The notes under the pieces were generated by a model. It was not told the DNA's origin and ran no database searches. It was given only the letters and a program-made list of their open reading frames with translations. 49,373 nucleotides of DNA from F23-D06 sp045116675. GTDB lineage: Bacteria > Bacteroidota > Bacteroidia > Bacteroidales > WCHB1-69. Location of the stretch: contig JBGUMF010000102.1 of the NCBI GenBank assembly GCA_045116675.1, positions 1-49,373 on the forward strand, in the 5' to 3' direction. The position numbers were made by a program, and so were the translations under genes. Shown in pieces: positions 26,990-34,695 of the stretch; the stretch's first letter is position 1, and every line of letters begins with the position of its first letter.

Positions 26990-28200
26990 TCCACACGGGC
27001 AATATTAACAATCACCTCCGTAGCCTTGACCATGGACTCCAGCGGCACATACTCGTATTTTCCGTGGAAATTATGTCCACCGGCGAAGATATTCGGGCAG
27101 GGCAGGCCGCGGAACGAGAGGTTGGCGCCGTCGGTACCACCACGGATCGGCTGCACCTTAGGGGTGATCCCTGCCTTCTCCATCGCCTTCACGGCACGTT
27201 CCACCACATAGAATACCGGCTCCACCTTTTCCCGCATATTGTAATATTGATCCTTGATTTCGCAGGTGAGACGGTTGTCGTATTTGACATTCAAGAAATC
27301 CGTAATCTGCTGAATCATTTGCTTTTTAGCCTCGAATTTAGCTTTATCGTGGTCGCGGATGATGTAGTTAATCTGGCTCTGTTCCACCGTGCCTTCCATA
27401 TGAATAAGCAGGAAAAAGCCCTCGTAATCCTGTGTGTATTGCGGGCGCTCGTTTTCCGGCAGCAGGCTGTTGAACTCCATCGCGATGAGCTGCGAGTTCA
27501 CCATCTTATTCTTGGCATAACCCGGATGGATGTTGCGGCCTTGGATCTTGATGACCGCCGAAGCCGCGTTGAAGTTCTCATATTCCAGCTCGCCAATGGC
27601 ACCACCGTCCATCGTGTAGGCATAATCGCAGCCGAACTTGGGCACATCGAAATATTTCACGCCCTGTCCAATCTCCTCATCCGGGGTGAAGGCCACCTTG
27701 ATGGGACCGTGCTTGATTTCCGGATGTTGCAACAGGTATTCCATGGCACACATAATCTCTGCCATGCCAGCTTTATCATCAGCGCCCAACAGCGTTTTAC
27801 CATCTGTAACCAACAGCGTTTGGCCTTTATAATCAGCCAATTCCGGGAAGTCAGCCAGCGTCAGGGCCGTATTCGTTTCCGCATCCAGCATGATATCCTT
27901 GCCATCGTAATTCTCAAGAATCCGGGGTGCTGAGATGCCGGGCATATCGGGCGCAGTGTCCATGTGGGCGATGAAGCCGATGGTAGGCTGGGCCTCCGTC
28001 GTGTTGGCGGGCAACAACGCCGTAACGTAGCCGTACTGGTCCTTCTCCACTTGAGTTAACCCGATGGCTTTAAGCTCCTCTACCATCACATCACCGAAAT
28101 CCAGCAGGGCTTTGGTGGACGGATACGATTCGGACGACTCGTCAGAGGTAGTGGCATAGGAGATGTACTTTGTGAAACGTTTCAATAAATTATCTTTCAT
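26986..28200 (-). CDS. pepT: Peptidase T (tripeptide aminopeptidase)
   Basis: The 404-residue M20B metallopeptidase releases the N-terminal residue from tripeptides in the cytoplasm. Zinc-site segments are GFIAHMDTAPDM, LLGADDKAGMAEIMCA, FTPDEEIGQG and MDGGAIGELEYENFNAA; the C-terminal PIRGGTDGANLSF and HNFHGKYEYVPLESM are characteristic of PepT. Length is normal. It is transcribed alone from a box at 28256-28263 and its 3' end meets the HAD gene end to end. Confidence 0.96.
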   Translation of the reverse strand: MKDNLLKRFTKYISYATTSDESSESYPSTKALLDFGDVMVEELKAIGLTQVEKDQYGYVTALLPANTTEAQPTIGFIAHMDTAPDMPGISAPRILENYDGKDIMLDAETNTALTLADFPELADYKGQTLLVTDGKTLLGADDKAGMAEIMCAMEYLLQHPEIKHGPIKVAFTPDEEIGQGVKYFDVPKFGCDYAYTMDGGAIGELEYENFNAASAVIKIQGRNIHPGYAKNKMVNSQLIAMEFNSLLPENERPQYTQDYEGFFLLIHMEGTVEQSQINYIIRDHDKAKFEAKKQMIQQITDFLNVKYDNRLTCEIKDQYYNMREKVEPVFYVVERAVKAMEKAGITPKVQPIRGGTDGANLSFRGLPCPNIFAGGHNFHGKYEYVPLESMVKATEVIVNIARVD

Positions 28201-28255
28201 AATATTAGGCTTTTAAAGAATTTCTATTTTACAAAAATGCCAACAAAGACAAGAA

Positions 28256-28263
28256 CAAAGGTA
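28256..28263 (-). promoter_or_regulatory. Probable promoter box of pepT
   Basis: On the minus strand this reads TACCTTTG, matching TAnnTTTG, about 55 bases upstream of the pepT ATG. Confidence 0.5.
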
Positions 28264-28298
28264 TATTTTTCGATTGGGGAATTCCTCACAGCAACACC

Positions 28299-29546
28299 TC
28301 AACCCTTCCGTCTGATCTTACACCCCACCGTGGCGAAGAAGAGAATATAGGCGTAGCAGACAAACAGGATGGCGTAGGCGTTGTGCGGGTTAGAAACATC
28401 AGCTAATCTACCGTAAATCAGTGGCATAACAGCCCCACCCACAATGGCCATCACCAATAACGCGGAGGCAAACTTGGTGTGCCCGCCCAAATCGTGAATA
28501 GCCAACGGCCAGATGGCAGGCCACATGATGGCATGGGCGAAACTCAGACAGATAATCGCCACAATGGAGGCCAGGCCGTGCGTGCACAACGCCACCACCG
28601 TAAGCAGCGTGGCTGTGCACAACTGGATAATCAGGGCCGTGCGCTGGGAAATAAATTTCGGCACGAAGATAATGCCGCAAATGTACCCAACCAACAGGGC
28701 CACAAGCGCATACACGCCGAAATAGTGGGATATCTCCGTGGGTATGCCGTAAAAGTCGCCGTAGCCGATGAGCGTGTCAATGGCGATGACTTCCGCACCC
28801 ACATAGAAGAAGATGGCCAACACGCCCAACCACATATAGGGGAAGCTGAAGATGCTCCTCTGGCTCTCCTCACTCTCCTCTTCTTCTTGTATTTCTGGCA
28901 GGTTGGCAGCCTTGATGAACAACACTAACGCGATGAGCACGCCCGTCATGATGAGATAGGGCAGGATAACCCCGTTGGACAGCTGCTGCAACATCTGTTC
29001 CTTGGCAGGCCCGTCGGCAGCCATCTTGATGGATTCGATAAGTTGTTCCTTGCCGGCAAACAAAGCCCTGTAAAGCAGCAAGATGCCAATCATGCCAGCC
29101 ACTTTGTTGCAGATGCCCATCACACTCATGCGGCGGGCGGCGGATTCCACCGGACCAATCACCGTAACATACGGGTTGCTGGCGGTCTGCAACAGCGAAA
29201 GCCCGCTGCCTTGCAGGAACAGGCCGATGAGAAAGATGGGATAGCTGCGCAACTGCGCTCCCGGGATGAACATCATGCACCCCACCGCCATGACAATCAA
29301 TCCCAAGGCCATGCCGTTGCCGTAGCCTGTCTTTTTTAACACAAAAGAAGAAGGGATAGACATGACGAAGTAGGCGATGTAGAAGGCAAATGTCACCAGA
29401 TAACCCTGCACTTGCGTCTCGAGCTCGCAGGCTGTGCGCATGTAAGGGATGAGAATGTTGTTTAACCATGTTACGAATCCGAAGACAAAAAACAGGGATC
29501 CGATAACGAACATGCTGTAAACCGTGCTTCTTTTCTCGGTAGCCAT
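28299..29546 (-). CDS. Major-facilitator sugar transporter, FucP/GluP type
   Basis: The 415-residue protein has about twelve hydrophobic segments. The first contains FFVFGFVTWLNNILIPYM, the signature start of FucP/GluP (glucose/galactose or fucose proton symporters); SGLSLLQTASNPYVTVIG is the matching segment in the middle of the N-terminal half. It imports a hexose or deoxyhexose across the inner membrane; which one is not decidable. The gene starts 12 bases after the SHOCT-domain gene and is probably the last member of the rpe operon, which suggests sugar feeding into the pentose-phosphate pathway. Confidence 0.9.
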   Translation of the reverse strand: MATEKRSTVYSMFVIGSLFFVFGFVTWLNNILIPYMRTACELETQVQGYLVTFAFYIAYFVMSIPSSFVLKKTGYGNGMALGLIVMAVGCMMFIPGAQLRSYPIFLIGLFLQGSGLSLLQTASNPYVTVIGPVESAARRMSVMGICNKVAGMIGILLLYRALFAGKEQLIESIKMAADGPAKEQMLQQLSNGVILPYLIMTGVLIALVLFIKAANLPEIQEEEESEESQRSIFSFPYMWLGVLAIFFYVGAEVIAIDTLIGYGDFYGIPTEISHYFGVYALVALLVGYICGIIFVPKFISQRTALIIQLCTATLLTVVALCTHGLASIVAIICLSFAHAIMWPAIWPLAIHDLGGHTKFASALLVMAIVGGAVMPLIYGRLADVSNPHNAYAILFVCYAYILFFATVGCKIRRKG

Positions 29547-29558
29547 AAATAATGTTTT

Positions 29559-30185
29559 TTATTTAATCATTTTCATCAATTCCGCTTTCTTGGCGTCATA
29601 TTCCTCCTGCGTGATGATCTGCAGGTCGAGTTTTTCCTTCCATTTCTTCAGTTCCTGAAGGGCTGCTTCAGAAGCTGCATCGTCAGGATTAACTTTTGTG
29701 AGAATTTCACTGGTGGCGAGAGCCTCTTCAAAATTGGTGCAGGCCAGACCACCGCGGTTCAGCACGAGATAGATTTTGCACCCGCTTGTCTTCCGGTTGA
29801 AGGGATCCACCGGCTGGCAGATGATTTTCTTGATGGTGGCCACGCCGCCGGCACGGTTGGAAACACGCTCATAGACCTCCTTATTGGCGGCATGAGTGGA
29901 AGCATTGGTGTTGCTTTCTTCTGACAAAGCACCAACCCAACTACCCGTAACATCCATGAAATAAAGATAATACTTACCATTGGTAGGATAACCGTAGGTG
30001 ATGGAAGATCCTTTTTTATAGGTGATACCATTGGAAGCTACATAAGTAGAAATCTCATCACCGCCATTTCGTCCCGTCAGTTCTTTCGCAGATTTTTGCT
30101 GTTGAATATCCTGATAGGTGACCGTTTGAGCGTAGGTTCCCAAAAACAGGGCGAAGCATAAAGCAAATAGTGATGTCTTTTTCAT
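29559..30185 (-). CDS. Secreted protein with C-terminal SHOCT-like helix pair
   Basis: The 208-residue protein has a signal peptide (about 1-19, ending TYAQ) and an unrecognised middle region with ITYKKGSSITYGYPTNGKYY. The C-terminal 30 residues (ELKKWKEKLDLQIITQEEYD...) have the SHOCT pattern: a short helix, then a D-x-G/Q-IIT-x-EEY turn and a Lys-rich helix. SHOCT modules are small oligomerisation-like tails. Its ATG overlaps the rpe stop (ATGA), so it is cotranslated with rpe and upstream of the sugar transporter; why is not clear. Confidence 0.78.
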   Translation of the reverse strand: MKKTSLFALCFALFLGTYAQTVTYQDIQQQKSAKELTGRNGGDEISTYVASNGITYKKGSSITYGYPTNGKYYLYFMDVTGSWVGALSEESNTNASTHAANKEVYERVSNRAGGVATIKKIICQPVDPFNRKTSGCKIYLVLNRGGLACTNFEEALATSEILTKVNPDDAASEAALQELKKWKEKLDLQIITQEEYDAKKAELMKMIK

Positions 30186-30838
30186 TTTGATGTTTTTTTA
30201 AGATTTTGAATCGTAAGTTCCGGATCTTCGGACTTGAAAACGGCATTGCCGGCCACCACGGCATCGGCACCGGCTTTCACGATGGCTGCGATATTGTCCT
30301 GGTTTACGCCGCCATCTACCTCTATCAGTGCCTCCGAATGGTTGCGTTCGATCATCTCGCGCAGCTCACTGATGCGGTGCAACGACCGTTCGATGAATTT
30401 CTGCCCGCCGAAGCCGGGGTTCACCGACATGATGAGCACCAGGTTCACCTCGTTGATGATGTCCTCCAGACTGGAAATCGGAGTGTGCGGATTCAGGGCC
30501 ACGCCGGCCAGCATGTCCTCCTCCTTGATTTGGGTAATGGTGCGGTGCAAGTGCGTGCATGCTTCCCAATGAACGGTTAGCAGGTCGCAGCCCAACTCTT
30601 TGAACGTATGAATGTAACGTTCGGGCTGCACAATCATCAGGTGAGTGTCCAACGGCTTTTCCGACAGCTGGCGCACAGCCTTGATGACGGGCATCCCGAA
30701 AGAGATGTTCGGTACAAAAACACCGTCCATGATGTCAAGGTGGATCCAGTCGGCTTGTGAGCGGTTCAACATCTGTACATCTTTTTCCAAGTGGCCAAAA
30801 TCGGCGGAAAGCAGGGAGGGGGCGATTAAGGGTTTCAT
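30182..30838 (-). CDS. rpe: Ribulose-phosphate 3-epimerase
   Basis: The 218-residue TIM-barrel enzyme interconverts ribulose-5-phosphate and xylulose-5-phosphate in the pentose-phosphate pathway. Characteristic parts are APSLLSADFGHL, WIHLDIMDGVFVPNISFG, the THLMI strand, VNPGFGGQKFI and EVDGGVNQDNI. The ATG at 30838 is chosen because MKPLIAPSLL is the normal N-terminus and a promoter box lies 20 bases upstream; the open frame extends further without support. The stop overlaps the next gene. Confidence 0.97.
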   Translation of the reverse strand: MKPLIAPSLLSADFGHLEKDVQMLNRSQADWIHLDIMDGVFVPNISFGMPVIKAVRQLSEKPLDTHLMIVQPERYIHTFKELGCDLLTVHWEACTHLHRTITQIKEEDMLAGVALNPHTPISSLEDIINEVNLVLIMSVNPGFGGQKFIERSLHRISELREMIERNHSEALIEVDGGVNQDNIAAIVKAGADAVVAGNAVFKSEDPELTIQNLKKTSK

Positions 30839-30857
30839 TATGTATTTTTTAGGGTTG

Positions 30858-30865
30858 CAAAAATA
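30858..30865 (-). promoter_or_regulatory. Promoter box of rpe
   Basis: The minus strand reads TATTTTTG followed by C, immediately downstream of the polA stop. It indicates that rpe-SHOCT-transporter is transcribed separately from polA. Confidence 0.65.
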
Positions 30866-30872
30866 GTATTTT

Positions 30873-33557
30873 TTAATGAGCCTCGAACCAATTGGCACCT
30901 TCATTCATATCCACATCCAGCGGCACCGACAATGTCATGGAACCGCTCATCCTGTTGCGGACGATGGGTTTCAGGATTTCCAGCTCGTCCTTGCAGGCAT
31001 CAAACACCAGTTCGTCGTGCACTTGCAGGATCATTTTGCTTTTCAGATTCCGCTCGTCCATGTCGTGCTGAATGTTGATCATGGCGATTTTGATGAGGTC
31101 GGCGGCGGTGCCCTGGATAGGGGCGTTGATGGCGTTGCGCTCCGCCGCCTTGCGCAGGATGCCGTTCTGCGCGTTGATGTCGCGGATGTAACGCCTGCGG
31201 CCGAGGAGTGTCTCCACGTACAAGTGCTCGCGGGCGAAGTCCAGCGTGTTGTTCAGATAATCGGTGATTTTCGGGAAACTGCGGTAGTAGTCCGAAATCA
31301 GCTGGCGGGCTTCCGCCTGCGGAATCTGCAGCCGATCGGCGAGACCGAAGGCTGAGATGCCGTAGAGGATGCCGAAATTGACGGTCTTGGCCGCCCGCCG
31401 CATATCCTTGGTCACCTCATCCTGCGGCACGCCGTAGATGTGTGCCGCCATGGACGCGTGGATATCCTCATTGCGGCGGAAGGTCTCAATCATTCGCTCG
31501 TCGCCGCACACGTGCGCCACGATGCGCAACTCAATCTGCGAATAGTCGGCGGCCAGGATGACATGCTCGTCATCGGAGGGCACAAACGCCTTGCGGATGT
31601 CACGCCCGCGCTCCGTGCGCACCGGGATGTTCTGCAGGTTGGGGTTCACGGAACTGAGACGTCCCGTGGAGGTGATGGTCTGCGTGAAGGTGGAGTGTAT
31701 GCGGCCCGTCTTGGGATTGATGAGCTGCGGCAGCGCATCGATGTAGGTGGACTTCAGCTTGGAGAGTTTGCGCCATTCCAGGATGAGCGGCACGATGGGA
31801 TGTTTGTGCGCCATCTTCAACAACACCTCTTCGCCAGTTTGGTATTGCTTGCTCTTGGTCAGTTTGGCGTTGTGGATGATGGCCATCTTTTCAAACAAAA
31901 CCTCCCCTAACTGCTTGGGAGAGCCAATGTTGAAGGTTACGCCTGCATAGTCGTAAATCTGATTTTCCAAGGTCTTGATTTCCGCATCCATGATGGCGGA
32001 GTTCTGCTGCAGGGTGACAGGATCCACCCGCACGCCCGTACGCTCCATCTCGGCCAATACCGGCACCAACGGCATCTCCACCTGCTCAAAAAGAGGAACC
32101 AACTCACTATCCTGCAACTCTTTTTCCAACATGGGATGAAGTTTTACAAAACAGGAAATCCGCTCGAGGGCGATATCTTGAATTTCTTTTTTGCTGTTTT
32201 GAAAAGTGTAAGAAAAATAGGAGGCGGCCATCCGGTCCAGGTCGTGCCGGTTTTCCGGCTGGATGAGGTAATGGGCTATCTGCAAGTCGAAAATCTTGAC
32301 CGTGGGTTCAACACGGAAGGCTTTCAGATATTTGTAGGTAGGTTTGCTGTCGTAGGTTACCACCGTATGGTTTTCGGTAAAAATCCAGTTTATAAGTTTC
32401 TGATAATGACGGTGTTCGTTTTCCACTAAATGATAGTAGGCGGCATCGCCGTCGAAGGCGAAGGCAAAGCCGGCTATCTTGTCGTCCTGCATGATCCAGT
32501 CGAAATAGCAGAAAGCAGGGGCCAGGGGACAGTAATCAGGGGACAGTAGTTGATCTATGGATTCGATGGGGATGATCTTGGCGGGCAGGATATTTTCCTG
32601 AGGAATGGATGACATTTCTGGGCTGGTTTCATCCCCTTGGTTGAAGAGGTCCACTTCCGCCGGGGCCTGCGGCTGCAGTGACAGGTCGGTGAAGATGCGC
32701 TGCGACAGGGCACGGAACTCCAGCTCGTCGAAGATGGCTTTGAGTTTGGCGGGGTCGGGACCCTTGTAGGCCATGTCGGCGAAATCGTACTCCACGGGCA
32801 CGTCTATCATAATGGTAGCCAGCTGCTTGGACAGGAAGGCCTGCTCCTTGTATTCCAGCATGAGGGTGCGTGTCTTTTCGTTGTCCTTGTCGAGGTTGCA
32901 GGCGTACATCTGCTCGATCGTGTCATAGTTGGCCAAGAGTTTCTGGGCGCGCACCTGCCCGATACCTGGCACGCCGGGGATGTTGTCGGAGCTGTCGCCC
33001 CAGAGTCCCAGCATGTCGATCAGCTGCTCGGGCCGGTTGATTTTGTACTTTTCGCAGACCTCTTCCGGCCCGAGGATTTCCGCCGGCTGCCCGAACTTGC
33101 CGGGCTTGTACATCTTGATGTTCGGGGAAACCAGCTGGCCATAGTCTTTGTCGGAGGTCATCATATAGACATCAAAACCTTCTATTTCAGCATGTTTTGC
33201 CAAGGTGCCCACCACATCGTCGGCTTCGTAGCCATCCATAGCCACCATCGTGACACGGAAGGCCTCCAAGATGCGCTGGATGTAGGGCACCGAGGTGACG
33301 ATGTCATCCGGCGTGGCCTCGCGGTTGGCCTTGTAGTTCTCGAAGTCGGCGTGGCGGAACGTGGGCGCGCCCGTGTCGAACGCCACCGCAATGTGCGTGG
33401 GTTTCTCTTTTTTCAGGATTTCATAAAACATATTGGTAAACCCCAGAATAGCGGAAGTGTTCAGCCCCTTGGACGTATATCGAGGGCTTTTTATCATCGC
33501 ATAATAGGCTCTGAAAATCAAGCCCATCGCATCAATCAGGAAAAGTTTGGGTTTCAT
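30873..33557 (-). CDS. polA: DNA polymerase I with an apparently inactive proofreading domain
   Basis: The 894-residue protein has an N-terminal 5'-3' exonuclease (about 1-290, with MDGYEADDVVGTLA, SDKDYGQLV and WGDSSDNIPGVPGIG), a 3'-5' exonuclease-like domain (about 330-510) and a family A polymerase (about 520-894). Polymerase motifs are intact: DYSQIELR, RRAAKTVNFGILYG and QVHDELV. The exonuclease domain keeps one aspartate (D353 in YFDWIM) and RHDLD, but the glutamate of the usual FDTET is isoleucine and the KYD aspartate is replaced (TYDSKPTYKYL). The ATG at 33557 gives the standard MKPKLFLIDAMG start. The protein is somewhat short for the phylum. Confidence 0.95.
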   Translation of the reverse strand: MKPKLFLIDAMGLIFRAYYAMIKSPRYTSKGLNTSAILGFTNMFYEILKKEKPTHIAVAFDTGAPTFRHADFENYKANREATPDDIVTSVPYIQRILEAFRVTMVAMDGYEADDVVGTLAKHAEIEGFDVYMMTSDKDYGQLVSPNIKMYKPGKFGQPAEILGPEEVCEKYKINRPEQLIDMLGLWGDSSDNIPGVPGIGQVRAQKLLANYDTIEQMYACNLDKDNEKTRTLMLEYKEQAFLSKQLATIMIDVPVEYDFADMAYKGPDPAKLKAIFDELEFRALSQRIFTDLSLQPQAPAEVDLFNQGDETSPEMSSIPQENILPAKIIPIESIDQLLSPDYCPLAPAFCYFDWIMQDDKIAGFAFAFDGDAAYYHLVENEHRHYQKLINWIFTENHTVVTYDSKPTYKYLKAFRVEPTVKIFDLQIAHYLIQPENRHDLDRMAASYFSYTFQNSKKEIQDIALERISCFVKLHPMLEKELQDSELVPLFEQVEMPLVPVLAEMERTGVRVDPVTLQQNSAIMDAEIKTLENQIYDYAGVTFNIGSPKQLGEVLFEKMAIIHNAKLTKSKQYQTGEEVLLKMAHKHPIVPLILEWRKLSKLKSTYIDALPQLINPKTGRIHSTFTQTITSTGRLSSVNPNLQNIPVRTERGRDIRKAFVPSDDEHVILAADYSQIELRIVAHVCGDERMIETFRRNEDIHASMAAHIYGVPQDEVTKDMRRAAKTVNFGILYGISAFGLADRLQIPQAEARQLISDYYRSFPKITDYLNNTLDFAREHLYVETLLGRRRYIRDINAQNGILRKAAERNAINAPIQGTAADLIKIAMINIQHDMDERNLKSKMILQVHDELVFDACKDELEILKPIVRNRMSGSMTLSVPLDVDMNEGANWFEAH

Positions 33558-33655
33558 TATAAAGTTAACAATTAACAATTAATAATTAATAGTTCGTTGT
33601 CATAGTTCATCGTCAAAGTTCAAAGTTCATAGCCAAAGTTCAAGGTTCATCGTCA
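33558..33655. repeat. AT-rich and 20-base-period repeats between yggS and polA
   Basis: Next to polA is an AT-rich stretch of TTAACAATTAA-type words. Three 20-base units begin at 33605, 33625 and 33645 with GTTCATCGTCA or GTTCATAGCCA; the third overlaps the yggS stop. They could hold the polA promoter region, but no clear TAnnTTTG box was found. Confidence 0.6.
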
Positions 33656-34324
33656 TACTCCATAGTTTCTCGCTCCGAAGATGGCGCTGCCGATGCGGAT
33701 GAAGGTGCTGCCCTCTTCGATGGCGATGGGATAGTCGTCGGTCATGCCCATGGAGAGTTCCTTGAAATCAGGATTATCGGCAAAATAGCGTTGTTTTAGA
33801 ATATTGAAAATCTCATGCAAATGCTGGAACTCGCGCCGCACCTGACTCATGTCGTCCGTGAAGGTACCCATCCCCATCACCCCGCATATTTTCACATTTT
33901 TTAAGGTTTTGAAAACATCTCCATTGAGCATTTTCTCACATTCCTCCAACGAGAAACCGAATTTAGTCTCTTCTTCCGCGATATGGAATTGGAGCAGACA
34001 AGGGATGACACGTTCGTTTTTCAGGGCGTGTTTGTCCACCTCGACCAAAAGAGCCTCGCTGTCAATGCTGTGAATCATAGTTACATACGGGGCGATGTAT
34101 TTGATCTTGTTGGTTTGGAGATGACCGATGAAATGCCATTGGATGTCCTTGGGCAGGATTTCATGTTTGGCTTTCATCTCCTGCGCCTTGTTCTCGCCGA
34201 ACGCCCGTTGGCCTTCGTTATAAAGTGTTAAAATGTCCTCCGCCGGCTTGAATTTGGAAACGGCGATTAACTGCACCGAATCTGGCAGCGTCTTTTTGAT
34301 TTCGTAGTATTTTTCAATATCCAT
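33653..34324 (-). CDS. YggS family pyridoxal-phosphate homeostasis protein
   Basis: The 223-residue protein is a PLP-binding TIM-barrel of the YggS/PROSC family, which keeps free pyridoxal phosphate at a safe level in the cytoplasm. The PLP lysine is K24 in IAVSKFKP. Other family segments are FGENKAQEM, WHFIGHLQTNKIKY, HSIDS, GVMGMGTF, SMGMTDDYPIAIEEGST and RIGSAIFG. The ATG at 34324 replaces an upstream in-frame start because MDIEKYYEIKK fits the family and a promoter box lies 20 bases upstream. It is divergent from the B12-riboswitch gene and 95 bases upstream of polA. Confidence 0.95.
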   Translation of the reverse strand: MDIEKYYEIKKTLPDSVQLIAVSKFKPAEDILTLYNEGQRAFGENKAQEMKAKHEILPKDIQWHFIGHLQTNKIKYIAPYVTMIHSIDSEALLVEVDKHALKNERVIPCLLQFHIAEEETKFGFSLEECEKMLNGDVFKTLKNVKICGVMGMGTFTDDMSQVRREFQHLHEIFNILKQRYFADNPDFKELSMGMTDDYPIAIEEGSTFIRIGSAIFGARNYGV

Positions 34325-34343
34325 AGTAGAAAAAAACAATTGG

Positions 34344-34351
34344 CAAAGATA
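34344..34351 (-). promoter_or_regulatory. Promoter box of yggS
   Basis: The minus strand reads TATCTTTG followed by CC, a canonical -7 box, 20 bases before the yggS ATG. Confidence 0.7.
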
Positions 34352-34380
34352 CGACTTTTCTGCATTTCAACAAAAAATCC

Positions 34381-34388
34381 TATCTTTG
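34381..34388 (+). promoter_or_regulatory. Promoter box of the riboswitch transcript
   Basis: TATCTTTG followed by CCGCC lies just upstream of the cobalamin riboswitch, divergent from the yggS box 30 bases away. Confidence 0.75.
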
Positions 34389-34392
34389 CCGC

Positions 34393-34610
34393 CGATTTTC
34401 CGGTGAACGGTTCCCGCGATGGGACCGCGTGAGGGAAACAGGTGCAAATCCTGTACAGTACCCGCTGCTGTAAGCCTTCATCCGCCTCGGACACTCCGAA
34501 AACCACTGTTGATCCGCTCAATGGGAAGGTTCTGTTTGAGGGAAGGCAAGTCAGAAAACCTGCCGGAAGTCGTGATTAGTGAACAGCTTCGGGAGGTAGG
34601 CTTACACGAG
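34393..34610 (+). promoter_or_regulatory. Cobalamin (B12) riboswitch
   Basis: The core cobalamin aptamer is recognisable: GGTGCAAATCCTG and CCCGCTGCTGTAAGCC early, and the B12 box AAGTCAGAAAACCTGCC at about 34548-34564. GTAAGCC (34470-34476) is complementary to GGCTTAC (34599-34605), closing the outer helix. The element sits in the leader of the T9SS-exported protein starting at 34696 and would lower its expression when adenosyl- or other cobalamins are plentiful. The ends are approximate. Confidence 0.93.
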
Positions 34611-34695
34611 AAATACCGACAACGGTTCTCTCCGTACTCTTTTCCCAAAGCAATGACACATTAACGTATTGTTTAACTTTTAAATTTTAAAAAGT

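Noticed and set aside
33558..33655. Possible CRISPR array at the short 20-base repeats
   Set aside because: Units are imperfect, only about three, with no spacers, and no cas genes are near.
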